Positions 1 through 8,025 are shown, numbered from the stretch's first letter. The stretch: 34,224 bases of DNA from an uncultured Saprospiraceae bacterium (GCA_937922815.1 CALAJP010000144.1:1-34224); one strand, 5' to 3'. Notes: generated by a model from the letters alone, not told the origin. Made by a program: numbers and translations.

Positions 1-470
1 ATTACTGGCAGTTTTAGGTTTTCGAAATGGCGTTTAACCTCCAATAATAAACGCCCTCCCGTTCCTGTTCCTTTATAAGCCTCTATAACCCCAAAAATAA
101 TGGGGCGAAGATGGTTTTCTTTAGGATAATGCTTGTTTGTCAAGCGTTCTCTTTTTAAGATTTTAAATACTCGAGAAAGCCCTATGCACTGGGTTGCTAA
201 TTTTACATCTAATAAAATAGTTTTGAAATTGGATTGAATTTGGTTGGGGTAGTTGAAAAGTATGCAAGCCTTGTTATTAGAAGAAATAAATATTTCGCCA
301 AACATAAATGCTCTTTCGAATAGGTAGCCCATCAGAACGGCAGTTCTTTTTTTTCGATGGTGGTCTTGTTTTACCACAAAGTTGATTGAATTTTCGCCTT
401 CGAGAGGTAGGAATGCAGAAACTAATATGTCAATAACCAATTGCTTGTCTTCTCTAATTGCTTTTCTCAA
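1..470 (-). CDS. GNAT-family N-acetyltransferase (partial, C-terminus beyond the left edge)
   Basis: Reading the minus strand from position 470 gives an open frame of 156 codons that runs off the window without a stop. The protein begins MRKAIREDKQLVIDILVSAF and has a GTGTGGRLLLE segment near residues 141-151, which fits the acetyl-CoA pyrophosphate-binding loop (Q/RxxGxG/A) of GNAT enzymes. The start is a TTG: an in-frame TAA lies two codons upstream, no ATG fits, and the peptide after the TTG looks like a normal GNAT N-terminus. No Shine-Dalgarno is present. The substrate cannot be told from sequence. The gene points away from the sigma-factor operon, whose last stop is 92 bp away on the same strand. 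Confidence 0.72.
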   Translation of the reverse strand, partial: MRKAIREDKQLVIDILVSAFLPLEGENSINFVVKQDHHRKKRTAVLMGYLFERAFMFGEIFISSNNKACILFNYPNQIQSNFKTILLDVKLATQCIGLSRVFKILKRERLTNKHYPKENHLRPIIFGVIEAYKGTGTGGRLLLEVKRHFENLKLPV

Positions 471-562
471 TTTTTAGTAAACGTTTAATTCTAAAAAAAT
501 GATTTCAATTTTAAAGATAATTTAATCATTAGACATCTTTATTACACAGAGAAAAGTATTTA

Positions 563-1474
563 TTAATATCGTGTGGGCGTTTCCCCATTAACTTTTATTG
601 TTCCTAAACTAGTAGAAAGGTTAATAAAAATACCTTTGGTTTCTCGTACTGGAGCATAAACAGCTCTAGAAACATGTTGCATAGGATGAGAGATTTTGAA
701 GCCCATTATTGGGGGTAATTCTACTTCCCCCATCTTGTTTGTGATATTAAAATTAAAGGATTCAACATCATTTACAAACAAATTAATATCGGTTTGGTTT
801 CCATCTATATCAATACCTGTCAATTCGTCTTTTGCATAAATAGTTACAGAACCGAACTCGGCTACAACATCAAGTAAACCGCCTACTTGGTCTAAGAAAA
901 CGTCGCTTCTTTTAGTTTTCAGATGAAGATTTCCGTCCAAATCATTCCCTACCACTTTACCGTAAGTAGTTTCTAAATTCAAAAGCCCATTTATTCGTTC
1001 TAAATCTATTGACGTAAACCTTGCATTGATGTCTAACAGGTTAGAAACATCTTTTATTACTGCCTTTCCAAAGTAATTGGAGACATAAACAGGGCAATCT
1101 TCAGGTACAAAGATGTTATAATGTGCATGAAGCGTCGCATCTGTGTTTTGCGAACCGTCAATAATTTTATTAGAAACAATAATTTTATCGTCAAATTCAG
1201 AAATAGTAAAAACATTTTTTTCTAAATCGCGCTCCGCAATTTTTCGGTCGGGGTGTTTGGCACTCAATTGCAGCGTTACTTTCACTTCTGAATGTTCCCA
1301 TGTATTAATTTCAATTTCAGCTTTTTCGCCTTCAACTTGAATTGATTTACCAACTGCATTTCCTATTTTTTCTTCATAGGTTTTTTTCACGACCTGAACC
1401 GTAGTTAACGATTGTGAAAACACTGAGCTATTAAATAAAAATAAGCAACAACAAAGATTTATTATTAATTTCAT
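563..1474 (-). CDS. Secreted DUF4097-like (putative adhesin) beta-repeat protein
   Basis: The 303-residue product starts with a signal peptide (MKLIINLCCCLFLFNSSVFSQ, cut near residue 20). The rest is rich in short beta strands of the type 'EIEINTWEHSEVKVTLQL', 'GLLNLETTYGKVVGNDLDGN' and 'LLDVVAEFGSVTIYA', the pattern of the DUF4097/DUF2807 'head GIN' beta-solenoid families. It is the third gene of a minus-strand set: it follows the anti-sigma gene by 19 bp, and sigma, anti-sigma and DUF4097 in a row is a common Bacteroidota arrangement. By position it is probably an envelope protein made under, or sensed by, that sigma pair; the molecular role is unknown. The family call rests on pattern only. 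Confidence 0.75.
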   Translation of the reverse strand: MKLIINLCCCLFLFNSSVFSQSLTTVQVVKKTYEEKIGNAVGKSIQVEGEKAEIEINTWEHSEVKVTLQLSAKHPDRKIAERDLEKNVFTISEFDDKIIVSNKIIDGSQNTDATLHAHYNIFVPEDCPVYVSNYFGKAVIKDVSNLLDINARFTSIDLERINGLLNLETTYGKVVGNDLDGNLHLKTKRSDVFLDQVGGLLDVVAEFGSVTIYAKDELTGIDIDGNQTDINLFVNDVESFNFNITNKMGEVELPPIMGFKISHPMQHVSRAVYAPVRETKGIFINLSTSLGTIKVNGETPTRY

Positions 1475-1493
1475 TTCCTTTTTTGGTTAATGT

Positions 1494-2111
1494 TTATATG
1501 AATTGCTTCATTTTTTGTAAAACTTCAGACTCTTCGTTTTCTAATCGCCTAAGCATAATGAGTAGGTTTTCTTCCTCTCCGAATGAACCTATTTGTCTTT
1601 TCAATTCGCTTTTTGCTTTTTCTATATCATTCAGGTTTGTCCACAACAACTGCTTGTAAGGAGTGGTATTAATTCCCATTTGTTTTTGATACAAAAGTTT
1701 TAAATGTCCCACTAATTGTTGGTCTTCTAAATTGACTAGAGATTGAACATCTTCAATATATGCTACATCGTAACTCATTTCGTAATCTTTATCTAAGTAT
1801 TTCCACAGACCGATACTTAATAGAAACAATGGTATCATCACTGCTGCATATTTCATCAAAGCCAATGGTCTAATTTTAGGCTTTGCAATTATTTCATTCT
1901 CCTCGTCAGAATCTATTTTGGAGACTATTTCTTCCCAAGCCCCCTCAGGTGCACGATAAGTTTGTATTCCCGACAGTGTATTTTTAAAATTTTTATTATT
2001 ATCTATTGTCGTTTCTATTCTATCCCAGACTTGCGTTGGAGCTTCATAGTTAGGCAATTGCATTAATGCCTTTTTCAGCGTATTCCTGTTGAGTTCGTAT
2101 TTTGGATTCAT
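1494..2111 (-). CDS. Membrane anti-sigma factor partner of the adjacent ECF sigma factor
   Basis: The 205-residue protein has one hydrophobic segment (about residues 85-103, LMKYAAVMIPLFLLSIGLWKYL), which puts an N-terminal domain in the cytoplasm and the rest in the periplasm. The N-terminal part has two copies of a motif: 'LPNYEAPTQVWDRIETTID' near residues 18-37 and 'IQTYRAPEGAWEEIVSKID' near 48-67, sharing Y-x-A-P-x-x-x-W-x-x-I. The gene begins 1 bp after the sigma-factor stop codon, so translation is probably coupled. It does not have an obvious zinc-binding HxxxCxxC anti-sigma domain. The anti-sigma role is inferred from topology and position. Confidence 0.7.
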   Translation of the reverse strand: MNPKYELNRNTLKKALMQLPNYEAPTQVWDRIETTIDNNKNFKNTLSGIQTYRAPEGAWEEIVSKIDSDEENEIIAKPKIRPLALMKYAAVMIPLFLLSIGLWKYLDKDYEMSYDVAYIEDVQSLVNLEDQQLVGHLKLLYQKQMGINTTPYKQLLWTNLNDIEKAKSELKRQIGSFGEEENLLIMLRRLENEESEVLQKMKQFI

Positions 2112-2112
2112 A

Positions 2113-2634
2113 CTAAAATTGGTTTTTTAAGATGCTTCTTAATTTCTTCTTAGAATGATAAAGTTGTGATTTTGAAGTGCCTTCAGAAATCCCAAGCATT
2201 TCGGCTACTTCGCGGTGCGAATAACCTTCTATTTCAATCAAAATAAAGACCGTTCTATAACCTGTAGAAAGTGATTGAATGGCAGTTTCTAAATATTCGG
2301 TATCTAAACTGGTTCCCCAATCAATCATTTTATCATCATAATTATCAGACAATTCTTCAGAAAATTGATATTTCTGATTCTTTTTTTTCAATCGTAATGC
2401 TCGCCTTACAATAATGGTTTTAATCCAAGCTCCTAAAGTGGAGTCTTTTCTAAATTGAGCTATATTCTTAAATACACTCAAAAACCCTTCTTGCAATACA
2501 TCTTCAGCTACGTTAAAGTCGTTAGTAATTCTGTAAGCCAAAGTAAACATAGCGTCTTTATATTGATCGAATAACCGTTTTTGTGCCATTCGGTCACTAT
2601 TTAAGCACCCCTCTAGTAAATCTGCTTCGCTCAT
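2113..2634 (-). CDS. ECF RNA polymerase sigma factor
   Basis: The protein has sigma region 2 ('RLFDQYKDAMFTLAYRITND...AEDVLQEGFLSVFKNI') and region 4 with a helix-turn-helix ('GYSHREVAEMLGISEGTSKSQLYHSKKKL'), joined by a short linker with no region 1 or 3. This is the ECF layout. The frame is open up to an ATG at 2667, but I place the start at the internal ATG at 2634 (MSEADLLEGCL), where family members usually begin; this gives 173 residues. Starting at 2667 would add MGALKITFKKQ. It is first in a set with the anti-sigma and DUF4097 genes and has a good candidate housekeeping promoter at 2714-2745. It probably drives envelope genes, its own operon included. Confidence 0.92.
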   Translation of the reverse strand: MSEADLLEGCLNSDRMAQKRLFDQYKDAMFTLAYRITNDFNVAEDVLQEGFLSVFKNIAQFRKDSTLGAWIKTIIVRRALRLKKKNQKYQFSEELSDNYDDKMIDWGTSLDTEYLETAIQSLSTGYRTVFILIEIEGYSHREVAEMLGISEGTSKSQLYHSKKKLRSILKNQF

Positions 2635-2713
2635 CTGTTTTTTGAATGTAATTTTTAATGCACCCATTTCTATTTAGCAAGTTCTAAAATAATTATTTTC
2701 TTACTCATATTGG

Positions 2714-2745
2714 CAAAATAAAATTCAATAAATCAATTCAACAAA
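2714..2745 (-). promoter_or_regulatory. Bacteroidota-type promoter for the sigma-factor operon
   Basis: On the minus strand, TTTG (2742-2745) is followed after 20 bases by TTATTTTG (2714-2721), one mismatch from the TAnnTTTG -7 box used by the primary Bacteroidota sigma factor. The predicted transcript starts near 2709, 40-75 nt ahead of the two possible start codons. Confidence 0.45.
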
Positions 2746-2829
2746 ATTTACAAATCCGAATTTATTTTACGCTAATATTTATTGAGCCTATATAATAGAA
2801 ACTTAGTTTTTTAAAATGGTTGTATCGTA

Positions 2830-3600
2830 TTAAAAAGTTGTTGTGTTTTTTGGGCTTTTTTTAATAGCAATATCTGTTGCTACAATCGTTGCAAAAGCTG
2901 GGGCAACTAGAATCCCGATACCTGTAAATGAAAGTAACATAAAACCTATACCTATACTGAGGGTCTCTGCCTTGTGCTCTTTAATAAATTTGAGCCCATT
3001 TTGATAGTCTAAATGTCTCTCTAAAGATATATCCAAAAAGCCGAAACCAATAAAATAAGCTTGAACAGCAAATATCAAAGGAACAGTTACGATAGCAAGA
3101 AAAGGAAAAATAATCTTCAATAAAAAGAGCAAAAGGATAATACTAAATTCTATTGAGATATTACGTATGGTTAATTTAAGGGAACGGATAAATGATTTTA
3201 GCAATTCTAAAAACCAACCGCCTGAATGGGTCACCTTGTTTCCCGTTTTTTTGTATTCATACTCTTCCGATAAAAAGCTCATTAATGGAGAAAGGAGTAA
3301 GAACAATATATTTTTAAAAAACAACAAACTAAAAAGAAAGAGGCTTCCTGAAATTAACCAACCACTGAACTGTGTCCAGAAATTATCATCGTCCTGGCAG
3401 AACTCCCAACGCTGGCATAAATAGTCCGTAACTATATCAACTAACGTATCGGATATATTAAATACAACTGTAAAAAAAACACTTAATATCAATAATGCTA
3501 AACCGACAGAAAACCAAATATATTTAGATAGTTTATATTTCTTAATGGTAGAAAACACCTTCAAGAAGGCGAACAAAGTACCTAAGGATCTTGCAATCAT
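2830..3600 (-). CDS. EI24/CysZ-like integral membrane protein
   Basis: The 256-residue protein has at least four long hydrophobic segments, near residues 28-50, 82-108, 147-186 and 214-245. Their spacing, and the loop 'LLLSPLMSFLSEEYEYKKTG' after the second segment, resemble the EI24 domain family (PF07264), to which bacterial CysZ belongs. CysZ proteins help sulfate enter the cell; there are no sulfate-assimilation genes next to this one, so the substrate is open. The start at 3600 gives a natural N-terminus with a short amphipathic stretch before the first membrane helix. Upstream lies a small secreted-protein gene 65 bp away on the same strand, so the two could be co-transcribed. Confidence 0.68.
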   Translation of the reverse strand: MIARSLGTLFAFLKVFSTIKKYKLSKYIWFSVGLALLILSVFFTVVFNISDTLVDIVTDYLCQRWEFCQDDDNFWTQFSGWLISGSLFLFSLLFFKNILFLLLSPLMSFLSEEYEYKKTGNKVTHSGGWFLELLKSFIRSLKLTIRNISIEFSIILLLFLLKIIFPFLAIVTVPLIFAVQAYFIGFGFLDISLERHLDYQNGLKFIKEHKAETLSIGIGFMLLSFTGIGILVAPAFATIVATDIAIKKSPKNTTTF

Positions 3601-3665
3601 TTTTAATCACAAAATTATACGTTTTATAGAAAACGGTAGTCGAAATTACTATAAAAGGTGAAAAA

Positions 3666-4073
3666 TTATCGACTTACTTTCGAAGTATATTTTTGTTTAT
3701 TGAAAAACACTTGTAATATGAGGTCTTTTTCTTGAGTAGGATAATTAATATCTACAAACTGTGGCCCTTTTACTAAATCGAAAGAACTAAGAGCAATACG
3801 TTTTCCTTTCGTATCATAAAGGTATATATCTGCCTCTCCTGTTTGAGTAGCATCTATTCGTACTCTTATTTCTTCTCCTTTAAAATATGATTCCATTTTG
3901 AGGGAACGGTTCTCTTTATTTAAGTTAATAGCTTCTTCTAAACTAGGTTTAGCCATTTCAATAATCACGCTAGGTGCCAATAATGAAAGGTTAGTTACAG
4001 TACTATGTTGTGCAGCTAAATTGTTACAACAAAAAGAAAGGATAAAAAGAGCTATAATTGGAAAAGATTTCAT
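3666..4073 (-). CDS. Small secreted protein of unknown function with a beta-sandwich-like C-terminus
   Basis: The 135-residue product has a signal peptide (MKSFPIIALFILSFCCNNLAAQ, cleavage near residue 21). Residues 65-135 contain 'VRIDATQTGEADIYLYDTKG' and 'LILQVFFNKQKYTSKVSR', strands that recall the T9SS type A sorting fold (IYDxxGK... VxF....kv), but the usual 'YPNP' motif is absent, so I do not call it a sorting domain. I do not recognise a family. A 7-bp inverted repeat sits just upstream (4096-4118). Export is well supported; function is unknown. Confidence 0.65.
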   Translation of the reverse strand: MKSFPIIALFILSFCCNNLAAQHSTVTNLSLLAPSVIIEMAKPSLEEAINLNKENRSLKMESYFKGEEIRVRIDATQTGEADIYLYDTKGKRIALSSFDLVKGPQFVDINYPTQEKDLILQVFFNKQKYTSKVSR

Positions 4074-4457
4074 TAATTTTCTATTTGATTATTTACTCTG
4101 TTACAATAAGAAACAGAGAATAAGCAGGTTATAAAAACCATATATCCTACTTTTCAATGAATGTATTTCAAAAAGCATGTCAAAGTGTTTTGTTTTACAC
4201 CAATTTGTGACATAACAATTAAAATACTTTTGGAAAAGTAAAAATATAAATAGAAAAAATGTTGTTTTTAAAAGATAGGCTAAAGATATGGAAAAGATTT
4301 AAAAAAACAACTTTTATATTAAAAATAAAAAAATATTTAAAATAAAAATGATAGATAGTATCAATGGGTTTATAAATCATATAAAATAAAAAATCTCAAC
4401 ATCGAAACAAGTTCAACATTGAGATTTAATCTAGGCTAGAAATTAATCTAAATAATA
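4074..4457. other. 384-bp AT-rich intergenic region
   Basis: No gene is visible. It contains the leader of the small secreted protein gene (an inverted repeat CTCTGTT/AACAGAG at 4096-4118, 23 bp before the ATG), a small inverted repeat TGATA-N5-TATCA at 4349-4363, and a terminator for the gene to the right at 4381-4427. The part at 4220-4350 is close to pure A/T without a recognisable element. Confidence 0.6.
4381..4427 (-). terminator. Rho-independent terminator of the 462-residue protein gene
   Basis: The arms AAATCTCAA (4391-4399) and TTGAGATTT (4419-4427) form a 9-bp stem with a 19-base loop. On the minus strand, the direction of the gene ending at 4458, the stem is followed by a T-rich tract (4381-4390). 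Confidence 0.7.
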
Positions 4458-5846
4458 TTATGCTTTAGTTACTTTCTTTCTTTTGGTTTTAAAGAATTCA
4501 ACCATTTCTTTGTCTTTCATAAAGCCCCATTCTCCGAAGTTACCCATCACAAATTTCTTAACATCTTGGTAATCTCGTCCACGTTTATCTGTAAATACTC
4601 TTGTTAATTTCTTCAAGTATTTAATATTTAATTCCTTAAGTTTTTTATTATACTTTTCGTTCGAAAAGATGCCCATATAAGGAGAATAATATTTACTAAT
4701 ATCAAACCATTCTGCATATTCTCTAGTGTCTAAATCGTTAATAAACAATCTAAAATAGTTGTTGATAAACTGACGAACACAAGAGTTTTCTATAGAAACA
4801 CCTTCGTGTGTGTTATAGAAATTTCTAACTTTGTCCATTGCGTTTTGGTCAATAAAACCATATTCCTGAACAGTAGCTACCAAACTTACGAACTCTGAAA
4901 TAGTATCGTTTGGACCTTCGTGTAAATCAGCATAAAGCCTTGTTTCAAAATCAGGATCCCAAGTTATTTTTGAAGAACCAACTAAACTATATACTTTTTC
5001 AAAAAATTGGTCTTCAAACTCTTCTGTTTTCCTTAATTCATGAATGATAGCCAAAACTTCTTTCTTGTGATCAGATAGGTGACTATAGTGCCTTAGATAA
5101 ATAATCAAAAGTTCAACATATTCTGGCAAACTTTGCAATTCTTTTAGTTTAAGCATATCCACTATTGGCTGAAGCAAAGATTCGTTGTCTTTGTCTAATG
5201 GAATTCGCTCTAAAAGGAAGTTTTTAACTGCTTTGAAATTAATAATCATTTCATCAACAGTGGTCGGAAAAACAGTAGTCGTATAAGTAATTGAAGCGAA
5301 TTGTTTTTTGTAACGATTAAACCCAATCTCTCTTTCTAACTGAATTCTATATTTAGGTAGTTTTTGGTTTTGAAGAAAATAACGAACTTTTTTATTGTTC
5401 ATTGAATTAATCAAATTGGTAATCCAAATATCTGAACTCAACGCAAATCCAACCTGAATAGTTTGACCAATACGTTTTTTTAAGAAATCGAAATTAGAAG
5501 AAGAACAGATGGTAAGCAAAATATCTTTGAAATGATCTTGAGGTTTCGCATATTTGAATTTATCATTCTTTTCACCTCTCAACACTGAATACCCAAGGAT
5601 TCTTGTCAAATAAAGTCCTTCCAATTCTTCGTCCAATAGTAATTTTTCAAAATTCTCTAATTGTAAAGGATCTTGAGTCGCTATTTCTTTAAACAATTCA
5701 TCTATTTTAGGTTCAAAAGCTTCTCGGAGAGCCAAAAAAGCTTCTTCTTCTTCTGAATCTAAATAAACGGTTAGTTCTTCTGATGCTAAAATTTCAGCCT
5801 TAATGGCATCAAATTGATCTTTATATTTTTTATCTACATCGTACAT
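4458..5846 (-). CDS. Conserved-looking hypothetical protein, all-helical, cytoplasmic
   Basis: I do not recognise this 462-residue protein. It has no signal peptide, no membrane segment and few Gly/Pro residues; it is rich in Glu, Lys, Leu and Phe and looks helical throughout. The first 70 residues are strongly acidic (for example 'SEEEEAFLALREAFEP'), and the last 15 residues are strongly basic ('FFKTKRKKVTKA'). No catalytic signature is apparent. It stands alone, with good terminators on both sides (5905-5944 ends the bS16 transcript upstream, 4381-4427 ends its own), so it must have its own promoter. Codon use matches its neighbours, which argues against recent transfer. Confidence 0.85.
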   Translation of the reverse strand: MYDVDKKYKDQFDAIKAEILASEELTVYLDSEEEEAFLALREAFEPKIDELFKEIATQDPLQLENFEKLLLDEELEGLYLTRILGYSVLRGEKNDKFKYAKPQDHFKDILLTICSSSNFDFLKKRIGQTIQVGFALSSDIWITNLINSMNNKKVRYFLQNQKLPKYRIQLEREIGFNRYKKQFASITYTTTVFPTTVDEMIINFKAVKNFLLERIPLDKDNESLLQPIVDMLKLKELQSLPEYVELLIIYLRHYSHLSDHKKEVLAIIHELRKTEEFEDQFFEKVYSLVGSSKITWDPDFETRLYADLHEGPNDTISEFVSLVATVQEYGFIDQNAMDKVRNFYNTHEGVSIENSCVRQFINNYFRLFINDLDTREYAEWFDISKYYSPYMGIFSNEKYNKKLKELNIKYLKKLTRVFTDKRGRDYQDVKKFVMGNFGEWGFMKDKEMVEFFKTKRKKVTKA

Positions 5847-5904
5847 GGGAAGATATTTATATTATTGGTAATTTAATTTTATACAACTATATATTCATTT
5901 AACT

Positions 5905-5944
5905 AAAAACCTGACGAAGCAAATTAATGCTTTGTCAGGTTTTT
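5905..5944 (-). terminator. Strong terminator downstream of rpsP
   Basis: The arms ACCTGAC(g)AAGC and GCTT(t)GTCAGGT (5909-5920 and 5929-5940) pair with one internal mismatch around a small A/T loop. A/T tracts flank both sides, so it could work in both directions; it follows the rpsP stop codon by about 90 bases on the minus strand. Confidence 0.85.
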
Positions 5945-6034
5945 AATAGCTATTTAAGTCTCAGAACTTAAATATAAGAAATTTATATGATATAACGAAA
6001 AAGAAACCTATCGGTTCTCTGACATTAATCGTTT

Positions 6035-6562
6035 TTATTCTGCACTTTCTTCAGAAGAAGCTTCTTCCGCTGGAGCTTCAGGAGTTGCCTCTGCCTCTGC
6101 TGCTGGAGTTTCTTCTACTGCTGGTGCTTCTTCTACAGGAGCTTCAACAACAGGAACTGTTCCTGATAGCTTGTTCCAAAAATCAGCTTTAGCTGATTCA
6201 GAAGCTGCTTTTCTTCCTGCGATTTTTTCTTCTTTTTGCTCAATCCATTCTGCATACATTTTATCTGCTTGTTCTTGAGTCATAGCTCCTTTTACTACTC
6301 CACGGTTCAAATGTTTACGGTATAAAACACCTTTGAAACGTAAGATTGCTCTTGCTGTGTCTGTAGGTTGTGCCCCTTTCATCAACCAATCAAAAGCTGA
6401 ATCTCTATCAATATCGATAGTTGCTGGAGAAGTCATTGGGTTGTAAGTTCCCAATTTTTCAATAAATTTACCATCTCTTGGCGATCTTGAATCTGCTACT
6501 ACGATGTGGTAAAACGGACTTTTACGACGTCCATGTCTTTGAAGCCTAATTTTTACTGGCAT
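6035..6562 (-). CDS. rpsP: 30S ribosomal protein bS16 with a long Ala/Glu-rich tail
   Basis: Residues 1-85 are a clear bS16 core: MPVKIRLQRHGRRKSPFYHI, then 'VVADSRSPRDGKFIEKLGTYNP' and 'DWLMKGAQPTDTARAILRFKGV'. bS16 helps the body of the small ribosomal subunit to assemble. The start is the ATG at 6562 because bS16 almost always begins MPVKIRL; the frame is open to an ATG at 6595, but that would add MGMVKPIKFYT and lies in a leader hairpin. The 175-residue product is about twice the usual 80-90. The extra part is a basic helical segment (about 85-135), then a tail of Ala, Glu and Pro (from about 140). Long bS16 proteins are usual in Bacteroidota. A good promoter lies at 6636-6667. Confidence 0.97.
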   Translation of the reverse strand: MPVKIRLQRHGRRKSPFYHIVVADSRSPRDGKFIEKLGTYNPMTSPATIDIDRDSAFDWLMKGAQPTDTARAILRFKGVLYRKHLNRGVVKGAMTQEQADKMYAEWIEQKEEKIAGRKAASESAKADFWNKLSGTVPVVEAPVEEAPAVEETPAAEAEATPEAPAEEASSEESAE

Positions 6563-6590
6563 TGTATAAAATTTAATTGGTTTAACCATA

Positions 6591-6619
6591 CCCATCTACC
6601 TTGCATATCAAGCGATGGG
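6591..6619 (-). promoter_or_regulatory. Hairpin in the rpsP 5' leader
   Basis: On the minus strand the leader between the promoter (6636-6667) and the bS16 start codon (6562) folds as CCCATC / GATGGG (6614-6619 with 6591-6596) enclosing a second stem CTTG / CAAG (6609-6612 with 6600-6603), with a small internal loop of 1 and 3 bases. The lower arm includes the upstream in-frame ATG at 6595. It may be an autoregulatory site for bS16; no experiment or known motif supports this. Confidence 0.4.
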
Positions 6620-6635
6620 ATTTCAAATAAAAGTG

Positions 6636-6667
6636 CAAATATATAACTTTATTTCAGAGTTATCAAA
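6636..6667 (-). promoter_or_regulatory. Promoter of rpsP (TTTG-N20-TATATTTG)
   Basis: On the minus strand TTTG (6664-6667) is followed after 20 bases by TATATTTG (6636-6643), a perfect match to the Bacteroidota -7 consensus TAnnTTTG. Transcription should begin near 6631, giving a leader of about 70 nt. Confidence 0.7.
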
Positions 6668-6676
6668 TTTGTTGTT

Positions 6677-7228
6677 TTATTTTTGCTTTGAAAACTTATA
6701 CACAGCACTCAAGGCTATTAGGTTAGGGCTAACACCCAAACTTGCTCGTGTATAAGAAAGTTCACTCCCTCTTTGACTATAATTTATTGATAAAGAAGGG
6801 ATACTTTCAATACTTAGGTATATTTTATTCGATAAATCATACTGAAAACCTAATACATAACCAATCCCAAAACTAACATCAAGTACACCTGGAATCTCTT
6901 GGGCATTGGCATGCCTAAATGACAAACGTGGCTCAAAACCGTGAATAAAAGAGAATTCCTCATTTATTGTTTTTCTCTTTTCTAAACCAACTGCCATGCC
7001 TAATCCGAATGAAAATGCTCCTCTTTCCCCGTCTAATAGACTTAAATTGAAATCAATCAATCTCATTCGTAAAAACTTATTATTAGATTTGGCTTTTTTA
7101 TACACAAAATCAAACCTATCTAAACTTGCCATTCTAAAACCTACTTCATGTTGATGGCTCTGGCTATATACAGATACCGAAAATAATGTGAATAGTGTAA
7201 CTACTAGTAACTGTTTGGTTGTTTTCAT
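6677..7228 (-). CDS. Small outer-membrane beta-barrel protein
   Basis: The 183-residue protein has a signal peptide (MKTTKQLLVVTLFTLFSVSVYSQ, cut near residue 22). After it come alternating hydrophobic/polar stretches typical of barrel strands, such as 'FSFGLGMAVGLEKR', 'VLDVSFGIGYVLGFQYDLS' and a last strand 'NLIALSAVYKFSKQK' ending close to an aromatic. Length allows roughly eight strands. No catalytic or binding motif is seen, and no neighbour suggests a substrate. It is upstream of rpsP on the same strand, but rpsP has its own promoter inside the 3' end of this region, so they are probably separate units. Confidence 0.72.
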   Translation of the reverse strand: MKTTKQLLVVTLFTLFSVSVYSQSHQHEVGFRMASLDRFDFVYKKAKSNNKFLRMRLIDFNLSLLDGERGAFSFGLGMAVGLEKRKTINEEFSFIHGFEPRLSFRHANAQEIPGVLDVSFGIGYVLGFQYDLSNKIYLSIESIPSLSINYSQRGSELSYTRASLGVSPNLIALSAVYKFSKQK

Positions 7229-7378
7229 GTTTTATTGATTATTTATTTTGAAACGTATCTATCCGCACACTATGATTAAATTAGTAGTGCAAAAAATGAC
7301 AATGAAAGATGAAATTAGGAAATTAATTCGATAGAAAACATTAGAGTGCCATTTTATATGATAGAAAGTGAGCCTAAC

Positions 7379-7861
7379 CTATAATTCCTTGTACATAATA
7401 TAGGTATCAACCAAGCCTAATGACAGATGTCTAAAACCTTTTGGGGTGACGCCTATTATTTCGAAACCAAATTTCTTCCACAAGTTAACCGCAACTTCGT
7501 TCGTACTTACTACTATATTAAATTGTATGGCAAAGTATTTTTGTTCTTTTGCAAAGTCTATAGAATGCTTGCACATCATTGAGCCTACACCTTTTCCTTG
7601 TGCATTGGGCGATACCATATAACTACAATTTGCAACATGACTGCCCAAACCAACCTGATTAGGCTTTATTATATAGGTTCCTACTACCCTGTTATCATTT
7701 TCGACAACAAAAGTCGTCATATAATCCGCAAACCAATGTTTTTTTAAATCTTCTTTTGGCGTAAGAGGAGAGAAAGTATAGGTATCTCCAGCTTTCACGA
7801 CTTCTTCGAAGATGCTCCAAATAGCTTCATAATCATTTATATTTGCTAATCTTATTTCCAT
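7379..7861 (-). CDS. GNAT-family N-acetyltransferase
   Basis: This 160-residue protein is a single complete GNAT domain, which moves an acetyl group from acetyl-CoA to an amine. The start 'MEIRLANINDYEAIWSIFEE' is typical; residues 84-104 include 'MVSPNAQGKGVGSMMCKHSI', carrying the Q-x-x-G-x-G acetyl-CoA loop (QGKGVG), and 'NLWKKFGFEIIGV' near 127-139 is the usual motif B region. The order and length resemble the PhnO/YjcF-like small-molecule acetylases, but the substrate cannot be told. It stands alone on the minus strand, divergent from the ABC transporter pair to the right. Confidence 0.9.
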   Translation of the reverse strand: MEIRLANINDYEAIWSIFEEVVKAGDTYTFSPLTPKEDLKKHWFADYMTTFVVENDNRVVGTYIIKPNQVGLGSHVANCSYMVSPNAQGKGVGSMMCKHSIDFAKEQKYFAIQFNIVVSTNEVAVNLWKKFGFEIIGVTPKGFRHLSLGLVDTYIMYKEL

Positions 7862-8025
7862 ATCATTGTTTTTATCAAAAAGAAAGACTTACCGAATACC
7901 GTTTGCTAAAAATATAGAAAACTTCCTTGTTTTAAAAAATTAGTCGAATCGATTGAGCCATTTGTCATAGAAATAGGATAACATTCTCAAAAAAACGGAA
8001 TATTAGCACAATCAAATATATAAAT

